5,398 bases of DNA from Pseudomonadota bacterium (GTDB lineage: Bacteria; Pseudomonadota; Alphaproteobacteria; Rhizobiales; Rhizobiaceae): contig JAEWHQ010000101.1 in NCBI GenBank assembly GCA_023387715.1, positions 1 to 5,398 of the forward strand, given 5' to 3'. The notes beneath the pieces are model-generated. The model did no database searches. It saw only the letters and a program-made list of their open reading frames with translations, and was not told the DNA's origin. Shown here one piece after another: positions 1-5,386 of this stretch. Each line of letters starts with the position of its first letter. The first letter of the stretch is position 1. The position numbers and the translations under genes are program-made.

Positions 1-1
1 C

Positions 2-358
2 ATTCTGGTCAGCCATTTAAGTAGCCGTCCAGCCGCAGCCCATGTTGCAGGTGCGCTGCTGGTGGCACCTGCTGATGCTGAAACCATGGCTAAAAAAGAT
101 GAGCGTTTTGCAAGCTTTGCGCCTTTGCCGCGTGAACAACTCAGCTTTCCGTCTATCGTCGTTGCCAGCCGCAATGACGAATATATGAGCTTTAACAAAG
201 CCCAAGCTTTGTCACAGGTTTGGGGCACCGGTTTTGTTGATTTAGGCTTTTCCGGCCATATTAATCCGGCCAGCGGTTTTCATCATTGGCCGGAAGGTGC
301 CATTCTTGCCGCCGGTCTGCATAATGCACAACCGCACCAACAATTGCGGGCAAGTTAA
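2..358 (+). CDS. RBBP9/YdeN-family serine hydrolase, C-terminal part (partial at 5' end)
   Basis: The reading frame is open from the left edge to the TAA at 356-358, giving 118 residues of a protein that starts outside the window. The fragment has the late hallmarks of the RBBP9/YdeN alpha/beta-hydrolase family: GALLVAPAD (residues 17-25), then FPSIVVASRNDEY with the presumed catalytic Asp (residue 59), then LGFSGHINPASGF with the presumed catalytic His (residue 86), and a closing WPEGA helix. The nucleophile elbow (HSLG in relatives) is expected just before the first visible residue, because ILVSHLSSR reads like the helix that follows it. Family members are small cytosolic serine hydrolases, mostly of unknown physiological substrate. 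The gene ends 271 nt before the next start and is followed by a hairpin, so it is probably the last gene of its transcript. Family assignment is firm; substrate unknown. Confidence 0.88.
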   Translation: MLVSHLSSRPAAAHVAGALLVAPADAETMAKKDERFASFAPLPREQLSFPSIVVASRNDEYMSFNKAQALSQVWGTGFVDLGFSGHINPASGFHHWPEGAILAAGLHNAQPHQQLRAS

Positions 359-372
359 ACTCTTAGCGAATA

Positions 373-406
373 TGTGTCTGGTCGGGTCTTTGCTTGACCG
401 GACACA
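373..406 (+). terminator. Probable terminator hairpin after the RBBP9-family gene
   Basis: The arms TGTGTCTGGTC (373-383) and GACCGGACACA (396-406) pair over 11 bp with one G-U pair, around a 12-nt loop. The hairpin begins 15 nt after the stop codon. The downstream stretch is A/T-rich (ATAAATTTAT) but lacks a clean T run, so it could be a weak intrinsic terminator or a 3'-end stabilising hairpin. Its position and stem strength support a transcript-end role. Confidence 0.55.
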
Positions 407-483
407 ATAAATTTATCAGCACCGCCCACTCCTCCCTTAAAATGCACACTCCTCATGGCTGCGCCCATTGCAAGCGCTGCTTT

Positions 484-513
484 TTCATGTCAATCCACAC
501 GAAGTGATATAAA
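484..513 (+). promoter_or_regulatory. Candidate promoter for the hydrolase-methyltransferase operon
   Basis: An extended -10 element, TG-A-TATAAA (505-513), is the best sigma-70-like match between the first two genes. A weak -35 (TTCATG, 484-489) lies 18 nt upstream. Transcription would start near 520, leaving a leader of roughly 110 nt before the ATG at 629. If correct, it also rules out the upstream in-frame ATG at 455 as the real start. The -35 is poor, so this is tentative. Confidence 0.3.
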
Positions 514-531
514 AACAGAAGCAGCAACCGC

Positions 532-569
532 TAACAGGCTGCAAAGAATGCTCCTGTTATTGATTTTTT
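532..569 (+). terminator. Terminator- or attenuator-like hairpin in the hydrolase leader
   Basis: TAACAGG (532-538) pairs perfectly with CCTGTTA (553-559) around a 14-nt loop, and six Ts follow at 564-569. This is the shape of a Rho-independent terminator. It lies upstream of the hydrolase start at 629, so it could be a backup terminator for the preceding transcript or an attenuator in the leader if the candidate promoter near 510 is used. The four bases between stem and T run weaken the case. Confidence 0.35.
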
Positions 570-628
570 GCATTATCGTAATGACCCGCTGTGGTGTTAA
601 ACTTGCGCTATGCAATAAGGGGTGTGAG

Positions 629-2284
629 ATGCGCCATTGGTTCTTAAGGCTCTGGAACTCGTTTAATGCAATCGGGCTGCTGATCGGCACCCTGTTTTTT
701 GCCGCTTCGCTAACCCCGAGCCTGCTACCGCGCACCTATGTTATGCAAGGCCTGTTATCAGGCGTAACACTTGCTGCCGGTTATGGTCTGGGTGTGTTTT
801 TCACAACACTTTGGATCAGACTGGAACTGCCGCGTTTTCAGCCAAAAATCCGACGTTTTCTTAAAATCACCGGCGGCTCTTTCTGCATCCCTGTACTGAT
901 CATTTTTCTGTGGCGCACAGCTGAATGGCAAAATTCGATCCGTGCTTTAATGCAGCTTGAACCGGTGGAAACGGCACATCCCATTTATGTCGCTATTATT
1001 GCCTCGATCAGTTTCACATTTTTGATCGGCATTGTGCGCCTGTTTAAATGGGTGATGCATATTTCCTCGCGCAATGCGCAGCGCTTTGCGCCCAAGCCTA
1101 TGGCTTATCTGCTTGGCAGCCTCATTGCTGTCGCCATTTTCTGGAGTGCTGGTGAAGGTATCTTGTTCCGCGGTGCACTGCATATGGCCGACTCCTCCTT
1201 CCGCGCTCTTGATGAGATGATGGAGCCGGACACCGAGCAACCGCTTGATCCGCTGAAAACCGGCAGCAAAGCATCGCTCGTTTCTTGGCGTGACCTTGGC
1301 CGACAGGGGCGCGAATATATTGCCATTGCCCCAACCCAAGAAGATATCAGCGCTTTTCGCAATCAACCAGCCCTTGAACCTATCCGCGTCTATGTCGGTT
1401 TGAATGCCGCTGATAGTGTTGAGGCACGCGCTAAGCTTGCTTTAAAAGAACTCATCCGTGCCGGTGGTTTTGAGCGCTCGTCATTGGTGGTGGTCACCCC
1501 GACCGGCACAGGCTGGGTTGATGCCGAAGCAATGGATCCGGCAGAATATTTGCTCAATGGTGATGTCGCCAGCGTTGCCGTCCAATATTCCTATCTGGCC
1601 AGCTGGCTGTCGCTGTTGTTTGAACCTGATTACGGCAGTAAAACAGCGCGCGCTTTGTTCCGTGAAGTTTATGGCCACTGGACAAAGCTGCCTAAAGACA
1701 AGCGCCCGAAACTCTATCTTTATGGCCTGAGCCTTGGTGCGTTAAGCTCCGAGCGTTCAGCAGAATTGTTTGAAGTGATTGGTGATCCTTATCAGGGCTC
1801 ACTCTTGGCTGGCCCGCCATTTCCAAGCAGTGTCTGGCACGCGATGACAGAAGCCCGCAATCCTGACAGCCCGTCATGGTTACCGGTTGTGGGTGATGGC
1901 TCCTATGTGCGCTTTACCGCACAAAAAGATGCCCTTGACCACGCTGCCGCACCTTGGGGGCCAATCCGTACCGTTTACTTGCAATATGCCAGCGATCCGA
2001 TTGTCTTTTTTGAATATTCATCCCTCTATAGCAAACCGACATGGATGGATGATCCGCGCGGACCAGATGTCTCGCCGGAATTCCGCTGGTATCCTGTCGT
2101 CACCTTCCTGCAACTGGCGCTTGACCTTGCCATGGCAACCACAACGCCGATGGGCTATGGCCATGTTTATGCCGGTGAACATTACATTGATGGTTGGCGC
2201 GAAGTGCTTAATCTGCAAGATTGGAGCGCAGACGATTTAAACCGTCTCAAAGATAAATTCAGAGCCGATCGCGGCTCATTATAA
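629..2284 (+). CDS. Membrane-embedded alpha/beta-hydrolase (Abhydrolase_9 family)
   Basis: Integral-membrane serine hydrolase of 551 residues. The N-terminal part (about 12-180) holds around five hydrophobic segments (roughly 13-29, 41-62, 82-97, 118-139, 157-178) and the signature SLTPSLLPR (27-35) followed by QGLLSGVTLAAGYGLGV, which mark the alpha/beta-hydrolase N-terminal domain (PF15420 type). The catalytic domain (about 245-535, PF10081 type) has the nucleophile elbow GLSLG with Ser368, a probable acid Asp456 in YASDPIVFF, and a probable His512 in GYGHVY, so it looks intact. The frame is open upstream to an ATG at 455, but the ATG at 629 is chosen: it has AAGGGG (617-622) 6 nt upstream and begins with the expected family N-terminus, whereas the 58 extra residues resemble no known domain. 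Substrate is unknown; members are usually annotated only as alpha/beta-hydrolase family proteins. The methyltransferase gene follows after 15 nt, suggesting one operon. Confidence 0.9.
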   Translation: MRHWFLRLWNSFNAIGLLIGTLFFAASLTPSLLPRTYVMQGLLSGVTLAAGYGLGVFFTTLWIRLELPRFQPKIRRFLKITGGSFCIPVLIIFLWRTAEWQNSIRALMQLEPVETAHPIYVAIIASISFTFLIGIVRLFKWVMHISSRNAQRFAPKPMAYLLGSLIAVAIFWSAGEGILFRGALHMADSSFRALDEMMEPDTEQPLDPLKTGSKASLVSWRDLGRQGREYIAIAPTQEDISAFRNQPALEPIRVYVGLNAADSVEARAKLALKELIRAGGFERSSLVVVTPTGTGWVDAEAMDPAEYLLNGDVASVAVQYSYLASWLSLLFEPDYGSKTARALFREVYGHWTKLPKDKRPKLYLYGLSLGALSSERSAELFEVIGDPYQGSLLAGPPFPSSVWHAMTEARNPDSPSWLPVVGDGSYVRFTAQKDALDHAAAPWGPIRTVYLQYASDPIVFFEYSSLYSKPTWMDDPRGPDVSPEFRWYPVVTFLQLALDLAMATTTPMGYGHVYAGEHYIDGWREVLNLQDWSADDLNRLKDKFRADRGSL

Positions 2285-2299
2285 TGTCTGAGTGAAAAT

Positions 2300-3049
2300 A
2301 TGAATAATCTTTATGGCCGCCTCGCCTCATGGGTCTATGAAGTTGATAAGCCAATCGGCAAATCATTTGGTGATGTCGAATTTTACCGTGATTGCCTGAA
2401 AAATATTGATGGCCCCGTACTGGAACCAGCCACCGGCAATGGCCGCATTCTTATTCCGCTGCTGGAGGCCGGTATTGAAGTTGACGGCTATGATCTGTCG
2501 CAAGATATGCTGGATTTATGCGAACAAGCACTTCAGACCCGCAATCTTAAAGCGGATTTGAGCAAAGCGGCCTATGACAGCTATCAGGCAAAGCGCCAAT
2601 ATTCTGCGCTCATCATTCCGGCCGGCTCATTTCAGCTGATGACTGAGACAGCAGAAATCGAGCGCGCCGTGCAGAATTTTGCCTCCTCCCTCAAACCGGG
2701 CGGCAAGCTGATTGTCGATATTTATCCGCGTCTTGATGAGGAAGAAAAACCGCGCGTGCGCCACTGGCAGGTTGGAGACGATCTGTTGGTGCTGTCCGAA
2801 ATGCCATATGCTATTGATTATTTCGCCCAGAAAACTGTTTCGCAATTGCGCTATGAACACTGGCACAAAGGCGAATTGGTCAAAACGGAACTGGAGCTTT
2901 TCAGCCTGCGATGGTGGGGTGTTTATGAGTTTGAATTGCTGCTCAGACAAGCAGGCTTTAAAAATATCAAACGCTCAGCGGACTACCAATATGGTGTCGA
3001 ACCAACTGATGGCTCATCATGCGTAACATTTGAAGCGGTGAAGGGATAA
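2300..3049 (+). CDS. Class I SAM-dependent methyltransferase
   Basis: A 249-residue protein with a single Rossmann-type methyltransferase domain. Motif I is LEPATGNGR (41-49), the SAM-binding glycine-rich loop; the acidic residue at the end of strand 2 is Asp65 in VDGYDLSQDML; strand 4 is YSALIIPAGSFQLM (101-114); LKPGGKLIVDIYP (121-133) is the usual post-motif helix and strand. The C-terminal half has a beta-rich stretch with RYEHW and SLRWWGVYEFELLLRQAGF, typical of small-molecule methyltransferases in the Methyltransf_25 group rather than nucleic-acid or ribosomal enzymes. The acceptor substrate cannot be read from the sequence. The ATG lies 15 nt after the hydrolase stop codon with only a weak Shine-Dalgarno (GAG at 2290-2292), consistent with cotranscription and perhaps coupled translation. 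Its stop codon touches that of the convergent small gene. Confidence 0.92.
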   Translation: MNNLYGRLASWVYEVDKPIGKSFGDVEFYRDCLKNIDGPVLEPATGNGRILIPLLEAGIEVDGYDLSQDMLDLCEQALQTRNLKADLSKAAYDSYQAKRQYSALIIPAGSFQLMTETAEIERAVQNFASSLKPGGKLIVDIYPRLDEEEKPRVRHWQVGDDLLVLSEMPYAIDYFAQKTVSQLRYEHWHKGELVKTELELFSLRWWGVYEFELLLRQAGFKNIKRSADYQYGVEPTDGSSCVTFEAVKG

Positions 3050-3235
3050 TCACCAGATGCCGCGGTGCTTCCAGCACCAAAGCATATGTTCTTCACTTGG
3101 ATTTTCACGGCGTTGTTTTCGTCGCTCAATTTCTTCTGCACTGGATTTCAGGCGGGCAATTGCGCACATCAAGGCACTGTTCTGCAATGCCTGCAAGCCC
3201 AAAGCTTCATGAAAAAATGACGATAAAGGACGCAT
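3050..3235 (-). CDS. Uncharacterised small protein, 61 residues
   Basis: I do not recognise this protein. Support for its being real: the ATG at 3235 has a strong Shine-Dalgarno (AGGGG, four bases upstream); a CtrA-type box and promoter candidate lie 50-90 nt upstream; the frame fills the gap exactly, with its TGA directly abutting the methyltransferase TAA; and the codons look like those of its neighbours. The protein starts with a mixed hydrophobic segment (MRPLSSFFHEALGLQALQN), has a helical stretch ending in a highly charged run (about 33-49, rich in Glu and Arg, so possibly a short amphipathic helix or coiled coil), and ends in a tail with Trp53, Cys54, Trp55, His57 and Trp61. There is no signal peptide or clear membrane segment. 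A TTG at 3247 is an alternative in-frame start, but the Shine-Dalgarno spacing favours 3235. It is likely cytosolic; no function is proposed. Confidence 0.6.
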   Translation of the reverse strand: MRPLSSFFHEALGLQALQNSALMCAIARLKSSAEEIERRKQRRENPSEEHMLWCWKHRGIW

Positions 3236-3238
3236 GAA

Positions 3239-3243
3239 TCCCC
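3239..3243 (-). promoter_or_regulatory. Strong Shine-Dalgarno for the 61-residue gene
   Basis: On the minus strand, GAGGGGATTC precedes the ATG at 3235, placing AGGGG four to five bases from the start codon. This is close to the anti-Shine-Dalgarno complement and is the main reason for choosing the ATG at 3235 over the TTG at 3247, which overlaps this motif. Confidence 0.55.
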
Positions 3244-3289
3244 TCAAAACTCATGAATAATTAAGAACAAGCCTGCGGTTTTTGCCCAC

Positions 3290-3318
3290 TATAAAAAGCA
3301 TCTTCCGCAGGTTAACAA
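3290..3318 (-). promoter_or_regulatory. Candidate promoter of the 61-residue gene
   Basis: Read on the minus strand, TTGTTA (3313-3318) and TTTATA (3290-3295) are spaced by 17 nt and resemble -35 and -10 elements; TATAGT (3288-3293) is an alternative -10 with 19-nt spacing. Transcription would start near 3282, giving a leader of about 46 nt with the Shine-Dalgarno at its end. The -35 lies inside the CtrA-type box, the usual arrangement at CtrA-activated promoters. Confidence 0.4.
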
Positions 3319-3326
3319 AGTCTTAA
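3311..3326 (-). promoter_or_regulatory. CtrA-type binding box, TTAA-N7-TTAAC
   Basis: The minus-strand sequence TTAAGACTTTGTTAAC contains the full consensus TTAA-N7-TTAA plus the favoured trailing C and ends 75 nt before the ATG of the 61-residue gene. CtrA is the cell-cycle response regulator of alphaproteobacteria, and its boxes typically overlap the -35 region, as here. The match is exact, but the motif is short and AT-rich, so one occurrence is suggestive rather than proof. Confidence 0.45.
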
Positions 3327-3335
3327 TCATCATGG

Positions 3336-3410
3336 TTTTCCGGCTTTTTGTCAATAACCCCACTAATTTTATCGATTTCAAATCAGTGGAGTTTCAAAAA
3401 AGCCGGAAAA
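3336..3410. repeat. 75-nt nested inverted repeat between terC and the small gene
   Basis: The outer arms (3336-3349 TTTTCCGGCTTTTT and 3397-3410) are perfectly complementary over 14 bp. Inside the 47-nt loop a second dyad pairs CCACT (3360-3364) with AGTGG (3385-3389), followed after one mismatch by ATTT/AAAT. The transcript could form a two-tier hairpin in either direction. The right-hand outer arm also supplies the descending arm and T run of the terC terminator, so the two structures compete on the minus strand. Confidence 0.6.
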
Positions 3411-3421
3411 ATCAAAGGCTT
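3396..3421 (-). terminator. Rho-independent terminator of the TerC-family gene
   Basis: Three bases after the stop codon on the minus strand, AAGCC (3421-3417) can pair with GGCTT (3404-3400) around a 12-nt loop, followed directly by four more Ts (3399-3396). The stem is short, but position and T run are typical. It would separate terC transcription from the downstream 61-residue gene. Confidence 0.5.
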
Positions 3422-3424
3422 CAA

Positions 3425-4981
3425 TTATTCGTATTCTGAAGCGACCGGTGTGATGCGCACCTTGCCGACATGGCGTCCGTCCATGCTGACAATTTCAAAC
3501 AGCAAATCATCAGCTGTGATTTTCTCGCCACCTTGCGGCAAATGTCCCAGATGCCAGATCAGATAACCTGCCAATGTGGTGTAACGATCATCTTCATCCA
3601 CCAGATCACGACCAACAACACCGCTTAAACGACGAATGTCGCTGAAGCCGTCTGCCAGCCAGCCACTGCCATCTTCAAGACGGCTCACCGAGCTTGCTTC
3701 ATCCTCATCAGGGAATTCACCCGCAATGGCTTCCAGAATATCGGCTGGTGTCGCCACACCTTCAAACGAACCATGCTCGTCCACAATCAATGCCATCTGA
3801 ACCGGCGATGTACGCAATTGCTCCATCACCCGCAAAACATTAGCATTTTCATGCACCACCAAAGGCTGTTTGATGTGTTTTTCCCAATTGATTGTTCCGT
3901 TTTCACTCACATCAATCAGCAAATCTTTGACCAGCGCCACGCCCTGAAATTCATCAATCAAGCCATGTGCTACAACCACGCGTGAATGATTGAGTTTCTT
4001 GATCTGGTTAAGGATTTTCGTCTCGTCCAGATCGAGATCAAGCCATTCAATTTCATTGCGCGGGGACATTATTGAACGCACAGGACGCTCTCCCAAATCC
4101 AGCACGCCGCGGATCATTTCCTTTTCTTCCGGACGGAAGACATCACTTGCCGCCGTATGATGAGCAATCACATCCACAGTTTCCGACAAAGCATCATCGC
4201 CACGGCCACCGCCCAGCAAACGCAACACCGCACCGGCAGTACGCTCACGCAAATCATTGGTTGTCACCAATTTTTCACGATTGCGACGCGCCATCTGGTT
4301 GGCAGCTTCAATCAATACCGAGAAGCCGATCGCTGCATAGAGATAGCCCTTAGGAATATGATAGCCAAAGCCTTCGATCACCAGGCTGAAACCAATCATC
4401 AGCAAGAAGCCGAGACAGAGAATAACCACTGTCGGATGGCGGTTGACGAAGTCCATCAGCGGGCGCGATGCAACCATCATCACACCCATCGCGATAATAA
4501 CGGCAATGATCATGACCGAGAGATGCTCAACCATACCAACTGCGGTAATCACACTATCAAGCGAGAAGACGGCATCCAGCACAACGATCTGTGCAATCAC
4601 TTGCCAAAACACGGCATGACCAATGCGGCCGCTATCATGTTTGTTTCCGCCTTCAAGCCGCTCATGTAGCTCCATCGTGCCCTTGGCCAGCAAGAAAGCA
4701 CCACCCAACGCCATGATAAGATCACGGCCGGAGAAGGAGAAACCAAGCGCGCTGAACAGAGGCTGTTTCAGCGTCACAATCCAGGAAATCGAAGCCAGCA
4801 GCACAAGACGCATCAGCAATGCAAGCGACAAGCCCAGCAGGCGGGCACGGTTGCGCTGATGCGCCGGTAATTTATCAGCCAGAATGGCGATAAACACCAG
4901 GTTATCAATACCAAGTACAATTTCCAGCAAAATAAGGGTCGTAAGACCCAGCCATGCGTTCGGGTCTGCAATCCATTCCAT
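3425..4981 (-). CDS. TerC-family membrane protein with CBS pair and CorC/HlyC domain (YoaE-like)
   Basis: A 518-residue inner-membrane protein with the architecture and length of E. coli YoaE and close to YegH. Residues about 8-230 form the TerC domain with about seven membrane segments and the family's acidic membrane residues: Glu20 and Asp26 in LEIVLGIDN, Asp136 and Asp142 in [10 protein letters not shown], and Glu203 in [12 protein letters not shown]. Two CBS domains follow (about 302-355, starting [16 protein letters not shown], and about 362-413, including [22 protein letters not shown]), then a CorC/HlyC transporter-associated domain (about 424-512). TerC relatives such as Alx and the Bacillus TerC proteins export manganese or help load metal onto secreted enzymes; the function of the YoaE branch is less certain, so metal-ion export is an inference. 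The start MEW at 4981 matches the family N-terminus; the Shine-Dalgarno AGGA is about 10 nt upstream. The gene appears monocistronic. Confidence 0.94.
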   Translation of the reverse strand: MEWIADPNAWLGLTTLILLEIVLGIDNLVFIAILADKLPAHQRNRARLLGLSLALLMRLVLLASISWIVTLKQPLFSALGFSFSGRDLIMALGGAFLLAKGTMELHERLEGGNKHDSGRIGHAVFWQVIAQIVVLDAVFSLDSVITAVGMVEHLSVMIIAVIIAMGVMMVASRPLMDFVNRHPTVVILCLGFLLMIGFSLVIEGFGYHIPKGYLYAAIGFSVLIEAANQMARRNREKLVTTNDLRERTAGAVLRLLGGGRGDDALSETVDVIAHHTAASDVFRPEEKEMIRGVLDLGERPVRSIMSPRNEIEWLDLDLDETKILNQIKKLNHSRVVVAHGLIDEFQGVALVKDLLIDVSENGTINWEKHIKQPLVVHENANVLRVMEQLRTSPVQMALIVDEHGSFEGVATPADILEAIAGEFPDEDEASSVSRLEDGSGWLADGFSDIRRLSGVVGRDLVDEDDRYTTLAGYLIWHLGHLPQGGEKITADDLLFEIVSMDGRHVGKVRITPVASEYE

Positions 4982-4997
4982 GGCTGTTAAATCCTGC

Positions 4998-5010
4998 CGT
5001 AACGGTTACG
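4998..5010. repeat. Inverted repeat CGTAAC-G-GTTACG just upstream of the TerC-family start
   Basis: A perfect 6-1-6 dyad lies 16-29 nt before the ATG at 4981 and next to the Shine-Dalgarno (AGGA, 4992-4995 on the minus strand). As DNA it could be an operator half-pair; as RNA it could form only a small hairpin (CGTA/TACG with a 5-nt loop) beside the ribosome site. No known regulator's motif is recognised in it. Confidence 0.4.
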
Positions 5011-5084
5011 AGGGGAAGAATACCGGTTGCTTTCCACCGGCACGAGAGACAGTTGACTTGAAAAATGCGCGGCATTATCCGCAC

Positions 5085-5113
5085 GTTGCAGTGGCGAAAA
5101 CCACGTATGCAAC
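5085..5113. repeat. Bulged hairpin in the TerC-family upstream region
   Basis: GTTGCA (5085-5090) pairs with TGCAAC (5108-5113), and GTGG (5091-5094) with CCAC (5101-5104), leaving a 3-nt bulge (GTA, 5105-5107) and a 6-nt loop. A ten-base-pair stem with one bulge is more than a random stretch usually gives. It may be part of a leader RNA on either strand, or a protein-binding dyad. Confidence 0.4.
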
Positions 5114-5177
5114 AAAGCCGGCAACCATAAAAATGCCTGCCCGCTTCCAAGGAAACTGAATTTTAAAGGAGAAATGC

Positions 5178-5203
5178 GCAGGTTAACATCAAATGCAACC
5201 TGC
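5178..5203. repeat. GCAGGTT/AACCTGC inverted repeat
   Basis: Perfect 7-bp arms (5178-5184 and 5197-5203) flank a 12-nt spacer. There is no T run on either side, so it is not an obvious terminator. The left arm is part of the 12-mer CGCAGGTTAACA, which also occurs at 3306-3317. Operator or RNA hairpin are both possible. Confidence 0.4.
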
Positions 5204-5257
5204 CTACTTCGCGGTAAAGATTCGTCAGAACTATCGTCTGGCATAAAGCGTAACACA

Positions 5258-5296
5258 CCTTAAATTTAAGGAAAACGCAGCAAATTTAAGTACTTA
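5258..5296. promoter_or_regulatory. Palindrome cluster with direct repeats, possible operator
   Basis: CCTTAAATTTAAGG (5258-5271) is a perfect 14-bp palindrome. Its AAATTTAAG half (5262-5270) recurs exactly 20 bp further on (5282-5290), and the second copy runs into another perfect palindrome, TAAGTACTTA (5287-5296). Two-helical-turn spacing of identical half-sites is typical of cooperative repressor binding. The sites are about 280-315 bp upstream of the TerC-family start and about 90-130 bp before the possible plus-strand start at 5387. Confidence 0.35.
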
Positions 5297-5358
5297 TCTT
5301 CCTTAACAGAAGCAACAAACGATTATCGCCGCTGTTGGTACGACTGATTTTCCATGGG

Positions 5359-5378
5359 CTCCGGCACAATTGCCGGAG
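5359..5378 (+). promoter_or_regulatory. Perfect 8-bp hairpin covering a Shine-Dalgarno, or a terminator stem
   Basis: CTCCGGCA (5359-5366) and TGCCGGAG (5371-5378) pair perfectly around a CAAT loop. The 3' arm ends in GGAG, eight bases before the ATG at 5387, so on the plus strand the hairpin would hide a ribosome site. No T run follows on either strand, which argues against an intrinsic terminator, but a Rho-assisted terminator of a gene beyond the edge cannot be excluded. Confidence 0.4.
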
Positions 5379-5386
5379 TTCATATT

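Larger units (their letters stand above)
4982..5386. other. 405-nt intergenic region upstream of the TerC-family gene
   Basis: I find no convincing gene here. Frames are open on both strands, but none has family-like sequence or a well-placed ribosome site. The region contains several dyads: 4998-5010, CCGGT/ACCGG at 5023-5040, a bulged hairpin at 5085-5113, GCAGGTT/AACCTGC at 5178-5203 and a 14-bp palindrome at 5258-5271. It also holds four copies of AAATGC (5063, 5131, 5172, 5191). A minus-strand -10-like GATAAT (5079-5074) lacks a good -35, and a plus-strand TTGACT (5053-5058) lacks a good -10. The region presumably carries the terC promoter and leader. No manganese riboswitch motif (GGGGAGUA type) is seen. 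Confidence 0.6.

Noticed and set aside
2..46. RBBP9-family fragment seems to lack the catalytic serine motif (HLSSR instead of HSLG)
   Set aside because: ILVSHLSSR is better read as the helix after the nucleophile; its distance to GALLVAPAD fits, so the serine most likely lies just left of the window edge.
947..1366. 139-codon frame antisense to the hydrolase
   Set aside because: Shadow of a conserved gene; no ribosome site or family resemblance.
3064..3078. GGTGC/GCACC hairpin after the methyltransferase stop codon
   Set aside because: Only five base pairs, no T run, and it lies inside the coding sequence of the 61-residue gene.
4157..4669. 170-codon His/Asn-rich frame antisense to the TerC-family gene
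   Set aside because: It lies wholly inside a well-supported conserved gene and its odd composition follows from the codons of the opposite strand.
5010..5020. AGGGGAAGA, resembling the GGGGAGUA element of the manganese riboswitch
   Set aside because: It is on the strand opposite to the TerC-family gene and does not match the element exactly; the partner motifs are absent.
5080..5100. GCCACTG on the minus strand, reminiscent of the cobalamin riboswitch core
   Set aside because: The flanking conserved blocks of that riboswitch are missing, and the bases are explained by the hairpin at 5085-5113.
4987..5256. 89-codon minus-strand frame ending 5 nt before the TerC-family start
   Set aside because: It starts with GTG without a ribosome site, has scattered rare codons and no recognisable sequence, and an equally long frame is open on the other strand; more likely leader sequence.
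5174..5263. 29-codon plus-strand frame after a strong AAAGGAG
   Set aside because: The Shine-Dalgarno is only two bases from the ATG, too close for normal initiation, and the peptide has no distinctive features.
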